A stretch of 35,173 nucleotides of DNA from Acidobacteriota bacterium (GTDB taxonomy: Bacteria > Acidobacteriota > Terriglobia > Acidiferrales > UBA7541): positions 1 to 35,173 of the forward strand of contig QHYU01000145.1 of the NCBI GenBank assembly GCA_003224235.1. The letters are read 5' to 3'. The position numbers and the translations under genes are program-made. The notes beneath the pieces were generated by a model. The model did not search any database. It was given only the letters and a program-made list of their open reading frames with translations, and was not told the origin of the DNA. Each line of letters starts with the position of its first letter. Position 1 is the stretch's first letter. Shown here one piece after another: positions 1 to 7,463 of the stretch.

Positions 1-159
1 TTCCAGCAAGGCAAGAAGCGTCACCAAGCCGGTCAACGCCGCGATCAGGCCGGTCGGGCCCCACCAAACCGCCGCCACCACCGCAGGGATCAGCACTGCC
101 GCGGTCAGCACACGCGGGAGAGTCGCTGAGCTTTTCAGCCTGTCAGCCTCAGACGCCAC
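1..159 (-). CDS. cdsA: Phosphatidate cytidylyltransferase, N-terminal part (cut by window edge)
   Basis: CdsA is the membrane enzyme that makes CDP-diacylglycerol from phosphatidate and CTP, the branch point to bacterial phospholipids. Only about 53 codons are inside the window. The minus-strand frame reads a short charged stretch, then RVLTAAVLIPAVVAAVWWGP and a second leucine/alanine-rich helix, which is the usual CdsA N-terminus (Arg-Val-Leu-Thr followed by closely spaced membrane helices). The frame is closed by a TAA 36 bases before the GTG at 159, and no ATG lies between them, so GTG is the likely start; a GAGG lies 11 bases upstream. It follows uppS on the same strand, the classic uppS-cdsA order. 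The catalytic C-terminal signature is outside the window, so the call rests on the N-terminal pattern and the context. Confidence 0.72.
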   Translation of the reverse strand, partial: MASEADRLKSSATLPRVLTAAVLIPAVVAAVWWGPTGLIAALTGLVTLLALLE

Positions 160-196
160 GCGGAGAAATTCCTCGTGCAGTTTCGCGACTTTCGCG

Positions 197-217
197 TCCC
201 GACGGCTTTAGTCGGGA
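197..217. repeat. Short perfect hairpin between uppS and cdsA (REP-like)
   Basis: TCCCGAC at 197-203 pairs perfectly with GTCGGGA at 211-217 around a seven-base loop (GGCTTTA). There is no T-run on either side, so it does not look like a standard intrinsic terminator. It could be a single copy of a dispersed palindromic element or an mRNA-stabilising hairpin between two co-directional genes. Confidence 0.4.
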
Positions 218-370
218 ACCACGGCCTCGCCGACGTTGGGAATGATCAGATGAGCGGACCGGGCCGGCCCGAGCCTACCATATCTTGGAGTGGGCCGTTC
301 GTCGGGGAAGTGATTCCGCGAGGGTTTCCGCACGCGGTGGGCAAGACCCGGCGGTACGAGCTTCGACGCG

Positions 371-1189
371 TCAACCGCGCGTTCCTGTGCCGGCGCTACA
401 CGCCGCAACACCACTCAAGCCGCCGTACCGGCGGTCGCGTTTCTGGAAATCGAGCAGAGCTTCAAACAAGCGCGCGCGCGAATAGTCGGGCCAGAGCGTT
501 TCGGTGACGTAAATCTCGGCGTACGCGATCTGCCACAGCAGGAAGTTGCTGACGCGCATTTCCCCGCTCGTACGGATTAGCAGGTCCGGGTCGGGTAGCC
601 CGGCGGTGTATAAGTGGTCGGCGATGGTCTGCTCGTCGACGCGAAAGGAGCCGCCGTTGTGGCGCGCGTGATCCAGGATGGCGTTGAAAGCATCGACCAG
701 CTCGGCGCGCGCACCGTAGTTGAGAGCGACGGCGAGGCGCATGCCCGTGTTGGCCTCGGTCTGACGCATGGCGCGCTTGATATCGCTGCGCACTTCGACG
801 GGCAACTGATCGGGCCGACCGATTACCAGCAGGCGGATGTTGTTCTCGTGGATGACGGGCAGCTCCTTGCGGAGGTATTCGCGGAGCAGCCGCATCAGGA
901 AATCGATCTCGGCTTTGGGCCGACGCCAGTTCTCGAGTGAAAAGGCGTAGAGCGTGAGCGCAGAAATTTTCAGTCGCGCGCAGGTTTCGATCACCTCGCG
1001 CGCCGTGTCTACCCCCGCGCGATGGCCGGCAACGCGGGGGAGGTGGCGCCGCTGGGCCCAGCGGCCGTTACCATCCATGATGATCGCGATGTGCTGGGGC
1101 AACCGCCGAGGGTCCAGCTCGTCCAGCAGGCGTGCTTCTTCGCGATCGAGAGGTCGATCCGCGGCCTTGAGCAGGTCAGACGCTTTCAC
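371..1189 (-). CDS. uppS: Isoprenyl transferase (undecaprenyl diphosphate synthase)
   Basis: This is a cis-prenyltransferase that condenses isopentenyl diphosphate onto farnesyl diphosphate to give the C55 carrier lipid precursor for peptidoglycan and O-antigen. The signature MDGNGRWA carries the catalytic Asp (about residue 39 from the chosen start). FSLENWRRP, GLPDPDLLIRTSGEMR and SNFLLWQIAYAEIY follow in the family order. I chose GTG at 1189 (272 residues, near the usual 240-260) because AGGA lies eight bases upstream and because the extra 39 residues gained from the ATG at 1306 look non-homologous. The C-terminal 15 residues after RRYGGL are low complexity. It lies upstream of cdsA on the same strand, so the two are probably co-transcribed. 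The function is secure; the exact start is not. Confidence 0.93.
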   Translation of the reverse strand: MKASDLLKAADRPLDREEARLLDELDPRRLPQHIAIIMDGNGRWAQRRHLPRVAGHRAGVDTAREVIETCARLKISALTLYAFSLENWRRPKAEIDFLMRLLREYLRKELPVIHENNIRLLVIGRPDQLPVEVRSDIKRAMRQTEANTGMRLAVALNYGARAELVDAFNAILDHARHNGGSFRVDEQTIADHLYTAGLPDPDLLIRTSGEMRVSNFLLWQIAYAEIYVTETLWPDYSRARLFEALLDFQKRDRRYGGLSGVAACSAGTGTRG

Positions 1190-1335
1190 GGACCGAATCC
1201 TGAGGATTTCACCGGGCTGCGCGGGTCCTTGCAAGCAGGCATCTTTACACCGCAAAGTTAACACAGTGGACAAAGGCAGCGCAACGGGGGAGCCAGCGAT
1301 GTGCACATCTTGCAGGGGCGTGGCACGGCAGTCGG

Positions 1336-2673
1336 CTAAGGAATCACCGAGCCGAGGCCCAAGGCCTCACCGTGCCCGGACAGCGCGGCATAAAGTAAGA
1401 CAAGGGTCAGGGCGATCATCGCCGCGCTGGTGGTCCACGCGACCGCGTTGAAAGCCGGAGTGTTGATTTTGTCTCCCATCAGGTCGCGCCGGTTAGCCAG
1501 CAACACAATGAAGATCAGCACGATCGGAAGCCACATACCATTGGCCACCTGTGAAAGCAGCAGAATGCGCAGCAGCGGCGCCCCCGGAATCAGGATCAGC
1601 CCGGCGCCCACCACAATCAGCACCGTATACAGCCAATAAAAGATGGGAGCCTCGCTGAACTTATGATCGATGCCGGACTCAAAGCCCAGTCCCTCACAAA
1701 TCACGTGGGCGGTCGAAAGCGGCAGAATCGACGCGGCAAAGAGCGACGCATTGAGCAGGCCGAAGGCAAACAGCATGCTAGCCCATTTTCCGGCCAGGGG
1801 CACCAGGGCCCTGGCCGCGTCCGCGGCGTCGGTGATGTTGCGTTGGCCGGAAGCGTACAACGTGGCCGCCGTGCAGACGATAATGAAGAAGACGATGACC
1901 ATGCAACTGATGCTTCCGAACATCACGTCGGCGCGAGCCTGCGGGTACTGCCGCGGCCCCACCCGCTTCTCCACAAAACTAGCCTGGAGGTAAAAGAACT
2001 GCCAGGGGGCGATCGTGGTGCCCACCAGCGCCGTCAACATCAGCAGATATCCGGTGTCAAAATGGAAACTGGGGATGGCCACGTTCTTGGCCGCTTGCAG
2101 CCAGTCGGGCTTGGCCAGCACGGCGGAAAACAGGTAGGCCAGATAGAAGCTGCACGCCACCAGAAATATTTTCTCCACCTGACGGTAGGTGCCGCGCAGC
2201 ACCAGCACCCAGACGAGAATCGCGGCTAAGGGCACGGCTATGTATTTGCTGATCCCAAAGATTTGCATGGCAGCCGCGACGCCCGCGAATTCCGCCACAA
2301 CGTTGCCCAGATCCACCAAAAAGCCGGCTAGCATCACGAAGAACGTGGGGCGGAATCCAAATTCCTCCCGAATCAGGTCCGAGAGTCCTTTGCCCGTAAT
2401 CACCCCCAGTCGCGCGCACATCTCCTCAGTGACATACAGGGCGATGGTCATGGGGATCAGGGCCCACAACAACTTATAACCGTAGTGCGCCCCGGCCGCC
2501 GAATAGACGGAGATGCCGCCGGCATCGTTGTCCACGTTGGAGGTGATCAGCCCCGGTCCCACCACCGCCCAAAAAAGAACCAGGCGACGACGCAGGTGGC
2601 GGCTTCCCTGGCGCAAGGCGAGGCCCCGGGCTCGCCACAGCTCCACTCTCGACAAAATCGGCGTCCAGTTCAT
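1336..2673 (-). CDS. NRAMP (SLC11)-family transporter, probable magnesium-type (NRMT)
   Basis: A 445-residue polytopic membrane protein with about eleven hydrophobic helices. The family signature in helix 1 is DPGN in Mn/Fe transporters; here the equivalent is D50-A51-G52-G53 within NVDNDAGGIS. In helix 6 the usual Met-Pro-His is A222-P223-W224. As I recall the family literature, loss of the soft Met ligand and replacement of the DPGN Asn by Gly mark the NRAMP-related magnesium transporters rather than manganese/iron carriers. The gene starts 22 bases after the stop of a soluble MgtE-N/CBS protein, another magnesium-linked module, which supports the same substrate. Seen: fold pattern and motif residues. 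Inferred: Mg2+ as substrate. The alternative is a broad divalent-metal carrier. Confidence 0.82.
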   Translation of the reverse strand: MNWTPILSRVELWRARGLALRQGSRHLRRRLVLFWAVVGPGLITSNVDNDAGGISVYSAAGAHYGYKLLWALIPMTIALYVTEEMCARLGVITGKGLSDLIREEFGFRPTFFVMLAGFLVDLGNVVAEFAGVAAAMQIFGISKYIAVPLAAILVWVLVLRGTYRQVEKIFLVACSFYLAYLFSAVLAKPDWLQAAKNVAIPSFHFDTGYLLMLTALVGTTIAPWQFFYLQASFVEKRVGPRQYPQARADVMFGSISCMVIVFFIIVCTAATLYASGQRNITDAADAARALVPLAGKWASMLFAFGLLNASLFAASILPLSTAHVICEGLGFESGIDHKFSEAPIFYWLYTVLIVVGAGLILIPGAPLLRILLLSQVANGMWLPIVLIFIVLLANRRDLMGDKINTPAFNAVAWTTSAAMIALTLVLLYAALSGHGEALGLGSVIP

Positions 2674-2695
2674 CCAATTCCGCGCTTCACTTCTA

Positions 2696-3934
2696 TCAGC
2701 GTTGCCGAAGCCGGCTCACCACATCGTCCACGGTAATGACACCGATCGGTCGGCCGTGCTCGTCCACCACGCCCAAACTACGCAGGTTGTACTTGTCAAA
2801 CATCTCGAAGACTTCCTTGTCTTCCGCCCCGGACTGCACCGAGACGAGCGCTTCAGATTTCAGCTCGACCATGGGCCGGTTCGGCGCCGCCAGCAGCAGC
2901 CGAGCCAGCGCGACGTTGCCGGAAAGCTTAGCTTCGGCGTCGATCAAAAAGATAGTGTCAAGTTGCTCCGGGTTGACATCCTGCGTCCGGATCCACTCCA
3001 CAACTTCGTCCCGCAGGGCCGTCTCCCCGACGAAAACAAACTGGGAGTTCATCATCCCGCCCGCGGTGTTCTCTTCAAAACGCAGCAGCGCGCGCACCTC
3101 CTGCGCCTCTTCACCGGGCATTTCCTGCAGTACCTCCCGCGAGGTTTCGGGCGTCAGCTCGGCGAGCACGTCTGCGGCCTGGTCGGGTTCCATCTCCTCG
3201 ATGATGTCGGCGGCCTTCTCCGGGTCGAGCTTCTCGACAATCTGCGTGGTGAGCCGGGCGTCGAGTTCGGCCAGGAGCTCGGCAGCCGTCTGCTCATCAA
3301 GCGAGTTGATGATGGCCTGCCGCTCGACAGCCGAGAGGTCCTCCATGATGTCAGCCAGATCGGCCGGGTGGAGTCCCTCCAGCTTCCGGTGTGTGATGCG
3401 CAGCTTGACGCGCCGCAGCGGGTCGGCCTCGATCAGATTGACGAACTCCCAACGGATTAGCCGGGCGGGCAGCTTCTGCTGGATCCGTCGGATCAACGAC
3501 GGGGAAACCAGCCCCTGCAGCAGCCTTCGGACTGCGCCGGTCAGGCCAACGTCCACTTGCGTGACGCGCAGTTCGACGGTCCCATTCACACGCTGCTCTG
3601 CCAGATCGATGTCGTTGACGCGCACGACCTTGCGCCCGCTGATATCGATAATCTGCTGGTCAAGCAGATCCTTCTGCACTGCCAGCCAGGCCTCGTTCGG
3701 CCGGTGAGTCTCGAGCGCTTTTTCATCCACGTTGAGCCGGACCGTCCCAGGCGCCACAAAAGCCACATGGTCATAGCGCGCTACCAGCGGCTGGTACTTC
3801 CCGCGGCCCAGCAGCATCCGCGCAACACGGTTAGGCTGATCGGCCGGCTCGATAAACAGCTCAATCACCCGGCCAACGAAGTTGCCTCCCACATCGTAGG
3901 CTTCTGCTCCCAATAGTTCAGTCGCGTGCAGCAT
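2696..3934 (-). CDS. Soluble PRC-like/MgtE-N/CBS protein (magnesium sensor-like, no membrane domain)
   Basis: A 412-residue protein with no hydrophobic helix long enough to span a membrane. Residues about 1-70 and 92-140 resemble two PRC-barrel-like beta segments. Residues about 187-295 are an MgtE N-terminal superhelical domain, with repeated LHPADLADIMEDL-type helices and EKAADIIEEMEPDQAADVLAEL. Residues about 293-412 are a CBS pair ending in GRPIGVITVDDVVSRL. In MgtE channels these N and CBS domains bind Mg2+ and close the pore; here the pore domain is absent and an NRAMP-type transporter follows 22 bases downstream. The likely role is a cytosolic regulator of that transporter. The start is well supported: GGGAGGA ends four bases before the ATG. 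The domain calls are strong and the regulatory role is inference. Confidence 0.85.
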   Translation of the reverse strand: MLHATELLGAEAYDVGGNFVGRVIELFIEPADQPNRVARMLLGRGKYQPLVARYDHVAFVAPGTVRLNVDEKALETHRPNEAWLAVQKDLLDQQIIDISGRKVVRVNDIDLAEQRVNGTVELRVTQVDVGLTGAVRRLLQGLVSPSLIRRIQQKLPARLIRWEFVNLIEADPLRRVKLRITHRKLEGLHPADLADIMEDLSAVERQAIINSLDEQTAAELLAELDARLTTQIVEKLDPEKAADIIEEMEPDQAADVLAELTPETSREVLQEMPGEEAQEVRALLRFEENTAGGMMNSQFVFVGETALRDEVVEWIRTQDVNPEQLDTIFLIDAEAKLSGNVALARLLLAAPNRPMVELKSEALVSVQSGAEDKEVFEMFDKYNLRSLGVVDEHGRPIGVITVDDVVSRLRQR

Positions 3935-4255
3935 GTCTTCCTCCCACCCGCTTCCAGATTCTCTCCCGCGTGTCTCACCGGGCTTGGATACCGGAATTCC
4001 GGGCCGGGCTTGTTTCCCAGGCCAAAAACAAAAAAAACCGCGGCCGAGAACAACCCCCGACCACGGGTCAACTCCTCACCGACTTGAGCTTAGCTTAGTC
4101 GGGCGTTGCTCCCGCAGAAGTGGGTCTCCCCAGCTTTCCTGCTTGCGGACCCGTCCAGTCCAACCCAGCCCACGCAGACCCGGCCGCCCTGTCAGAGGCC
4201 CCGCGGACGGGTTCCTGTTCCTCTGGAAGGCTCATCTGAAGCAATGGTCCTCAAT
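3935..4255 (-). promoter_or_regulatory. Long structured 5' leader of the MgtE-N/NRAMP operon
   Basis: About 320 bases separate a promoter-like site (4261-4289) from the MgtE-N start codon. Read on the minus strand, the leader is GC-rich with several possible helices, including a hairpin (4079-4102, CCGACT pairing with AGTCGG, with an inner AGC/GCT helix). An intrinsic terminator at 4024-4066 follows. The minus-strand CCCGAC (4098-4103) can instead pair with GTCGGG inside the terminator's 5' arm (4056-4061), giving mutually exclusive folds. That layout suggests attenuation, for example by Mg2+, but I could not match it to the M-box (ykoK), manganese (yybP-ykoY) or other riboswitch consensus I know. 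Confidence 0.4.
4024..4066 (-). terminator. Rho-independent terminator or attenuator upstream of the MgtE-N gene
   Basis: On the minus strand a ten-pair stem (4057-4066 with 4038-4047, including G-U pairs, nine-base loop) is followed by eight T, one G and five T (the A-runs at 4030-4037 and 4024-4028 on the plus strand). It lies about 245 bases after the CYTH stop codon and about 90 bases before the MgtE-N start. It may end CYTH transcripts, act as an attenuator in the MgtE-N leader, or both. Confidence 0.75.
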
Positions 4256-4260
4256 TTTAG

Positions 4261-4289
4261 TAGTTAAGGGCAGATCGATACTTTGTCAA
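4261..4289 (-). promoter_or_regulatory. Possible sigma70-type promoter for the MgtE-N/NRAMP operon
   Basis: A perfect TTGACA -35 element (4284-4289 on the minus strand) is followed after 17 bases by TAACTA (4261-4266), a poor -10. It lies just after the CYTH stop codon and would give a transcript with a leader of roughly 320 bases. Confidence is limited by the weak -10. Confidence 0.35.
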
Positions 4290-4311
4290 GCAAAGACTGA
4301 CACTATCAACG

Positions 4312-4971
4312 CTATTTTTTCGAGGGGGGAAAGACCATGTCCGTTGCCGGAGTGCCTTGCTTCCGGGATTCGCCAAGGAATAGCGCCAGGTAGCTCTGGG
4401 TGATGTAGTCACGGGGACTGTACCCCAGAAGCTCTGCCGCCCGGTCGATGGCTTGGGTAGGCCCTTCCAGCTCCAGGAAGTTTCCAATCGGAGTCTCGTC
4501 GAGTTCGACATGGAGCCCGGCCGCCCAACGGCAGGTGGCAGGAAGCTGAAAGCTGGTCCGATATTTCTCATAGCGGAACCAGCCGCGCAGTCCCAGCGCT
4601 TCCAGAATCAACCGCAGCCGCTCCGGGTCGGCTACGCCAACCTCCACCTCTTCCCGCATCTTGTAACGCTTTCTCGGCCCATTACCGCCTGAGGTGTTCT
4701 TGATCGCAGGACCCTTATAGGTGAGAACCGCGCGTTCCTTCGCCGCCCCGCCCGCCTTTCCGACCATGCCGGAAGCCCGCTCGACGCGCAGCCTCAGCAG
4801 CTGGCCCTGTTTGGCGAAGCCTCCTTGAGGAGTGTCAAACAGGACATTCATCTCGTGCACCCGACCGTTGGCTGTAGGGCGCGCCCGGGCAAGTGCTAGG
4901 CGACGCCGAACCGCGGCCAAGTTGGCCACGCGGAGCTTGATTTCGACCTCGGTGTAGCCCGCCATGTTCAT
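4312..4971 (-). CDS. CYTH-domain protein (class IV adenylate cyclase / triphosphatase-like)
   Basis: A 219-residue soluble protein. The CYTH hallmark ExExK is E8-V-E10-I-K12. Further conserved charged strands follow: VLFDTPQGGFAKQGQLLRLRVE, LTYKGP, KMREEVEV, RYEKYRTSF and the late VELDETPIGNFLELEG. These residues line the tunnel that binds a triphosphate and divalent metal. CYTH proteins hydrolyse inorganic or nucleoside/thiamine triphosphates, or act as CyaB adenylate cyclases; sequence alone does not separate these here. It is transcribed divergently from the exported oligopeptidase gene. The ATG at 4965 (Met3) is an alternative start. Metal dependence (Mg2+ or Mn2+) could tie it to the neighbouring metal transport genes, but that is only context. 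Confidence 0.85.
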   Translation of the reverse strand: MNMAGYTEVEIKLRVANLAAVRRRLALARARPTANGRVHEMNVLFDTPQGGFAKQGQLLRLRVERASGMVGKAGGAAKERAVLTYKGPAIKNTSGGNGPRKRYKMREEVEVGVADPERLRLILEALGLRGWFRYEKYRTSFQLPATCRWAAGLHVELDETPIGNFLELEGPTQAIDRAAELLGYSPRDYITQSYLALFLGESRKQGTPATDMVFPPSKK

Positions 4972-4990
4972 CTGGTGCGCGTCATCGGCT

Positions 4991-5012
4991 TTGGCTAGTA
5001 TATATCAGCCAA
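4991..5012. promoter_or_regulatory. Imperfect palindrome in the CYTH/ptrB divergent intergenic region
   Basis: TTGGCT at 4991-4996 and AGCCAA at 5007-5012 form an inverted repeat around an AT-rich centre; nine of eleven positions per half are symmetric. It lies 20 bases upstream of the CYTH start and about 80 bases upstream of the ptrB start. The AT-rich centre contains TATA-like -10 candidates for both directions. The geometry fits an operator for a dimeric regulator; no regulator gene is adjacent. Confidence 0.4.
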
Positions 5013-5092
5013 CTCAGGGCCCCGTTCGTTATACGATCCGCGCGTCAAACTCGAAGGAGGAGCCGCATCGAAGCATCGCCCTAGGAGGGACA

Positions 5093-7210
5093 ATGAAAGT
5101 TCTCATCCGACTCGCGATCCTGCTGACGGCCACCATGATGACCGATACCCCACTCAAGGCAAACGACACGGCCGCGCCGCAGCCGCCCGCGGCGAAGAAA
5201 GCCCCCAAGGTGGACGTGCTGCACGGCGAACGCCGCCTGGACGACTTCTCCTGGCTGCGCGAAAAGACCAACCCCGAGGTCATCGGTTACCTCGAGGCCG
5301 AGAACGCCTACACCGCTGCACTCATGAAGCCGACGGAGGCGTTTCAAGAGGCGCTGTACCAGGAGATGCTCGCGCGCATCAAGCAGACCGACCTCTCGGT
5401 GCCCTACCGCGAGCGTGGCTACTTCTACTACTCCCGCACGGAAGAGGGAAACCAGTACGCCATCTACTGCAGGAAGAAGGGCAACCAGGATGCTCCGGAG
5501 AAGATTACGCTCGATCTGAACGAGCTGGCCAAAGGCCAGAAGTTCATGGCCTTGGGCGCCTATGCCGCCAGCGACGACGGCAACCTGCTGGCCTATTCCA
5601 CGGACAACACCGGCTTCCGCCAATACACGCTCCAGTTGAAAGACCTGCGCACCGGCGAGCTGCTGCCCGAACGCATCGAGAAAGTCACCTCGGCGGCCTG
5701 GGCTGCTGACAACAAGACACTGTTTTACACCGTAGAAGATTCCGCCAAGCGCCCCTACCGGCTCTATCGCCATCGGCTGGGCTCCACCGGAGCCGACGAC
5801 CTGCTCTACGAGGAGAAGGACGAGATGTTTACCGTTGGGGTGACGCGCACGCGCAGCCGCGCCTACTTATTGCTGCACTCGGGCAGCCACACGACTTCCG
5901 AGGTGCGCTACCTCCCCGCAGCACTGCCAGATGACGCGTGGAAGATCATCGCGCCGCGCGAACACGAGCACGAATACGACGTGGACCACCACGGCGAATT
6001 GTTCTACATCCGCACCAACTCGGGAGGCCGCAACTTCCGCCTGGTGTCGGCGCCGGCGGCGGACCCGCGCCGGGAGAGCTGGAAGGAAGTTATTCCCCAT
6101 CGCCCGAGTGTGATGCTGGAGGCGATGGCATTCTTCGCGCATCACTACGTCCTGCTGGAACGCGAGGACGGCCTGCCACGCTTGCGCGTAACAGACCTGC
6201 GCAACAGCCAGTCACATCGTATCGAGTTTCCGGAGCCGGCGTATGCCGCCTTCCTCGCGCAAAATCCGGAATTTGATACGGCCACCTTCCGATTCACCTA
6301 CCAGTCCCTAATCACACCGAGCTCGGTGTTTGATTACGACATGGACAAACGCGAGCGGAAACTGCTGAAGCAGACCGAGGTACTCGGCGGCTACGACCCG
6401 ACGAAATACCAGTCCGAGCGCATTTACGCGACAGCCACAGACGGGACACGCATTCCGATCTCCCTGGTCTATAAAAAGGGCCTCAAGCGTGACGCCACCG
6501 CGCCGATGCTGCTCACCGGCTACGGCTCCTATGGGTTCCCCTTCCCGGTCTCGTTTTCCTCCAACCGTTTGAGCCTGCTCGATCGGGGTTTGGTCTTTGC
6601 CATCGCGCACATCCGCGGGGGCGGCGAGATGGGCAAGACCTGGCACGACCACGGCCGCATGATGAACAAGAAGAACACCTTCACCGACTTCATCGCCGCG
6701 GCGGAGTATCTGATCGCCCAGAAGTTTACGGCTAAAGATCGCCTGGTAATCACCGGGGGCAGTGCTGGCGGGCTGCTGATGGGCGCGGTCACCAACCTGC
6801 GGCCCGACCTGTTCCGAGCTGTGGTGTCGCTGGTTCCCTTCGTCGATGTTATTAATACTATGGCGGACGCTTCCCTGCCCCTCACCGTGGGCGAGTTCGA
6901 GGAGTGGGGTAACCCGCAAAAGAAAGCTGACTACGACTACATGAAGACGTACTCGCCGTACGACAATCTCGAGAAGAAAGCCTATCCGGCCATCCTGGTG
7001 CGGACCTCCCTCAATGACAGCCAAGTGATGTATTGGGAGCCCGCCAAGTACGTCGCTAAGCTGCGCACGCTGAAGACGGACTCGAACACGCTCCTGCTCA
7101 AGATCAACATGGCCGCAGGGCATGGCGGGGCTTCGGGCCGGTACGACTTCCTCCGTGAGGTGGCGTTCGACTACGCGTTCATTTTTTCCCAATTCGGGAT
7201 TACCAAGTAG
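5093..7210 (+). CDS. ptrB: Exported oligopeptidase B-like serine peptidase (family S9A)
   Basis: A 705-residue prolyl-oligopeptidase-fold enzyme that cuts short peptides, in oligopeptidase B after basic residues. A beta-propeller (about residues 90-430) precedes the alpha/beta-hydrolase domain. The catalytic residues are Ser557 in GGSAGG, Asp642 in SLNDSQV and His677 in AAGHGG. The blocks RGGGEMGKTWHDHG, KKNTFTDFI and LPLTVGEFEEWGNP are those of oligopeptidase B rather than prolyl oligopeptidase. The ATG at 5093 is chosen because AGGAGG lies seven bases upstream and a clear signal peptide follows (MKVLIRLAILLTATMM, cleavage probably after LKA). The longer frame from 4964 overlaps the divergent CYTH gene and lacks such a site. 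Export is unusual compared with the cytoplasmic E. coli enzyme. Substrate preference is inferred. Confidence 0.93.
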   Translation: MKVLIRLAILLTATMMTDTPLKANDTAAPQPPAAKKAPKVDVLHGERRLDDFSWLREKTNPEVIGYLEAENAYTAALMKPTEAFQEALYQEMLARIKQTDLSVPYRERGYFYYSRTEEGNQYAIYCRKKGNQDAPEKITLDLNELAKGQKFMALGAYAASDDGNLLAYSTDNTGFRQYTLQLKDLRTGELLPERIEKVTSAAWAADNKTLFYTVEDSAKRPYRLYRHRLGSTGADDLLYEEKDEMFTVGVTRTRSRAYLLLHSGSHTTSEVRYLPAALPDDAWKIIAPREHEHEYDVDHHGELFYIRTNSGGRNFRLVSAPAADPRRESWKEVIPHRPSVMLEAMAFFAHHYVLLEREDGLPRLRVTDLRNSQSHRIEFPEPAYAAFLAQNPEFDTATFRFTYQSLITPSSVFDYDMDKRERKLLKQTEVLGGYDPTKYQSERIYATATDGTRIPISLVYKKGLKRDATAPMLLTGYGSYGFPFPVSFSSNRLSLLDRGLVFAIAHIRGGGEMGKTWHDHGRMMNKKNTFTDFIAAAEYLIAQKFTAKDRLVITGGSAGGLLMGAVTNLRPDLFRAVVSLVPFVDVINTMADASLPLTVGEFEEWGNPQKKADYDYMKTYSPYDNLEKKAYPAILVRTSLNDSQVMYWEPAKYVAKLRTLKTDSNTLLLKINMAAGHGGASGRYDFLREVAFDYAFIFSQFGITK

Positions 7211-7463
7211 AAGAGCCACTCTGCATTGGCCAGGGCTAGAGATAGAACAGGCATCTGCGGCTCCTTGTTCCCGTTGCGGCAGATTGGCAGCCTTTCTTGG
7301 TGCACCATGGACAACTCAAGAAAGACAAGATTTCACTGATTAGGAATCATATTGCAAGGTGCACCTGATTGGTACAAAGCCCCGTCAGCATGTCTATTGT
7401 TTTCTATCAGTTAGCGCCGGACCTAGGAGTCGCCTATGGCACTGGTCTTGCTCCCAATTCAGC

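Noticed and set aside
371-1306. uppS start at the ATG at 1306
   Set aside because: The extra 39 residues look unrelated to the family, while the GTG at 1189 has AGGA eight bases upstream and gives a normal length.
3935-4255. Assignment of the MgtE-N leader as an M-box or yybP-ykoY riboswitch
   Set aside because: The conserved sequence blocks of these classes, as I know them, were not found; kept only as an unclassified structured leader.
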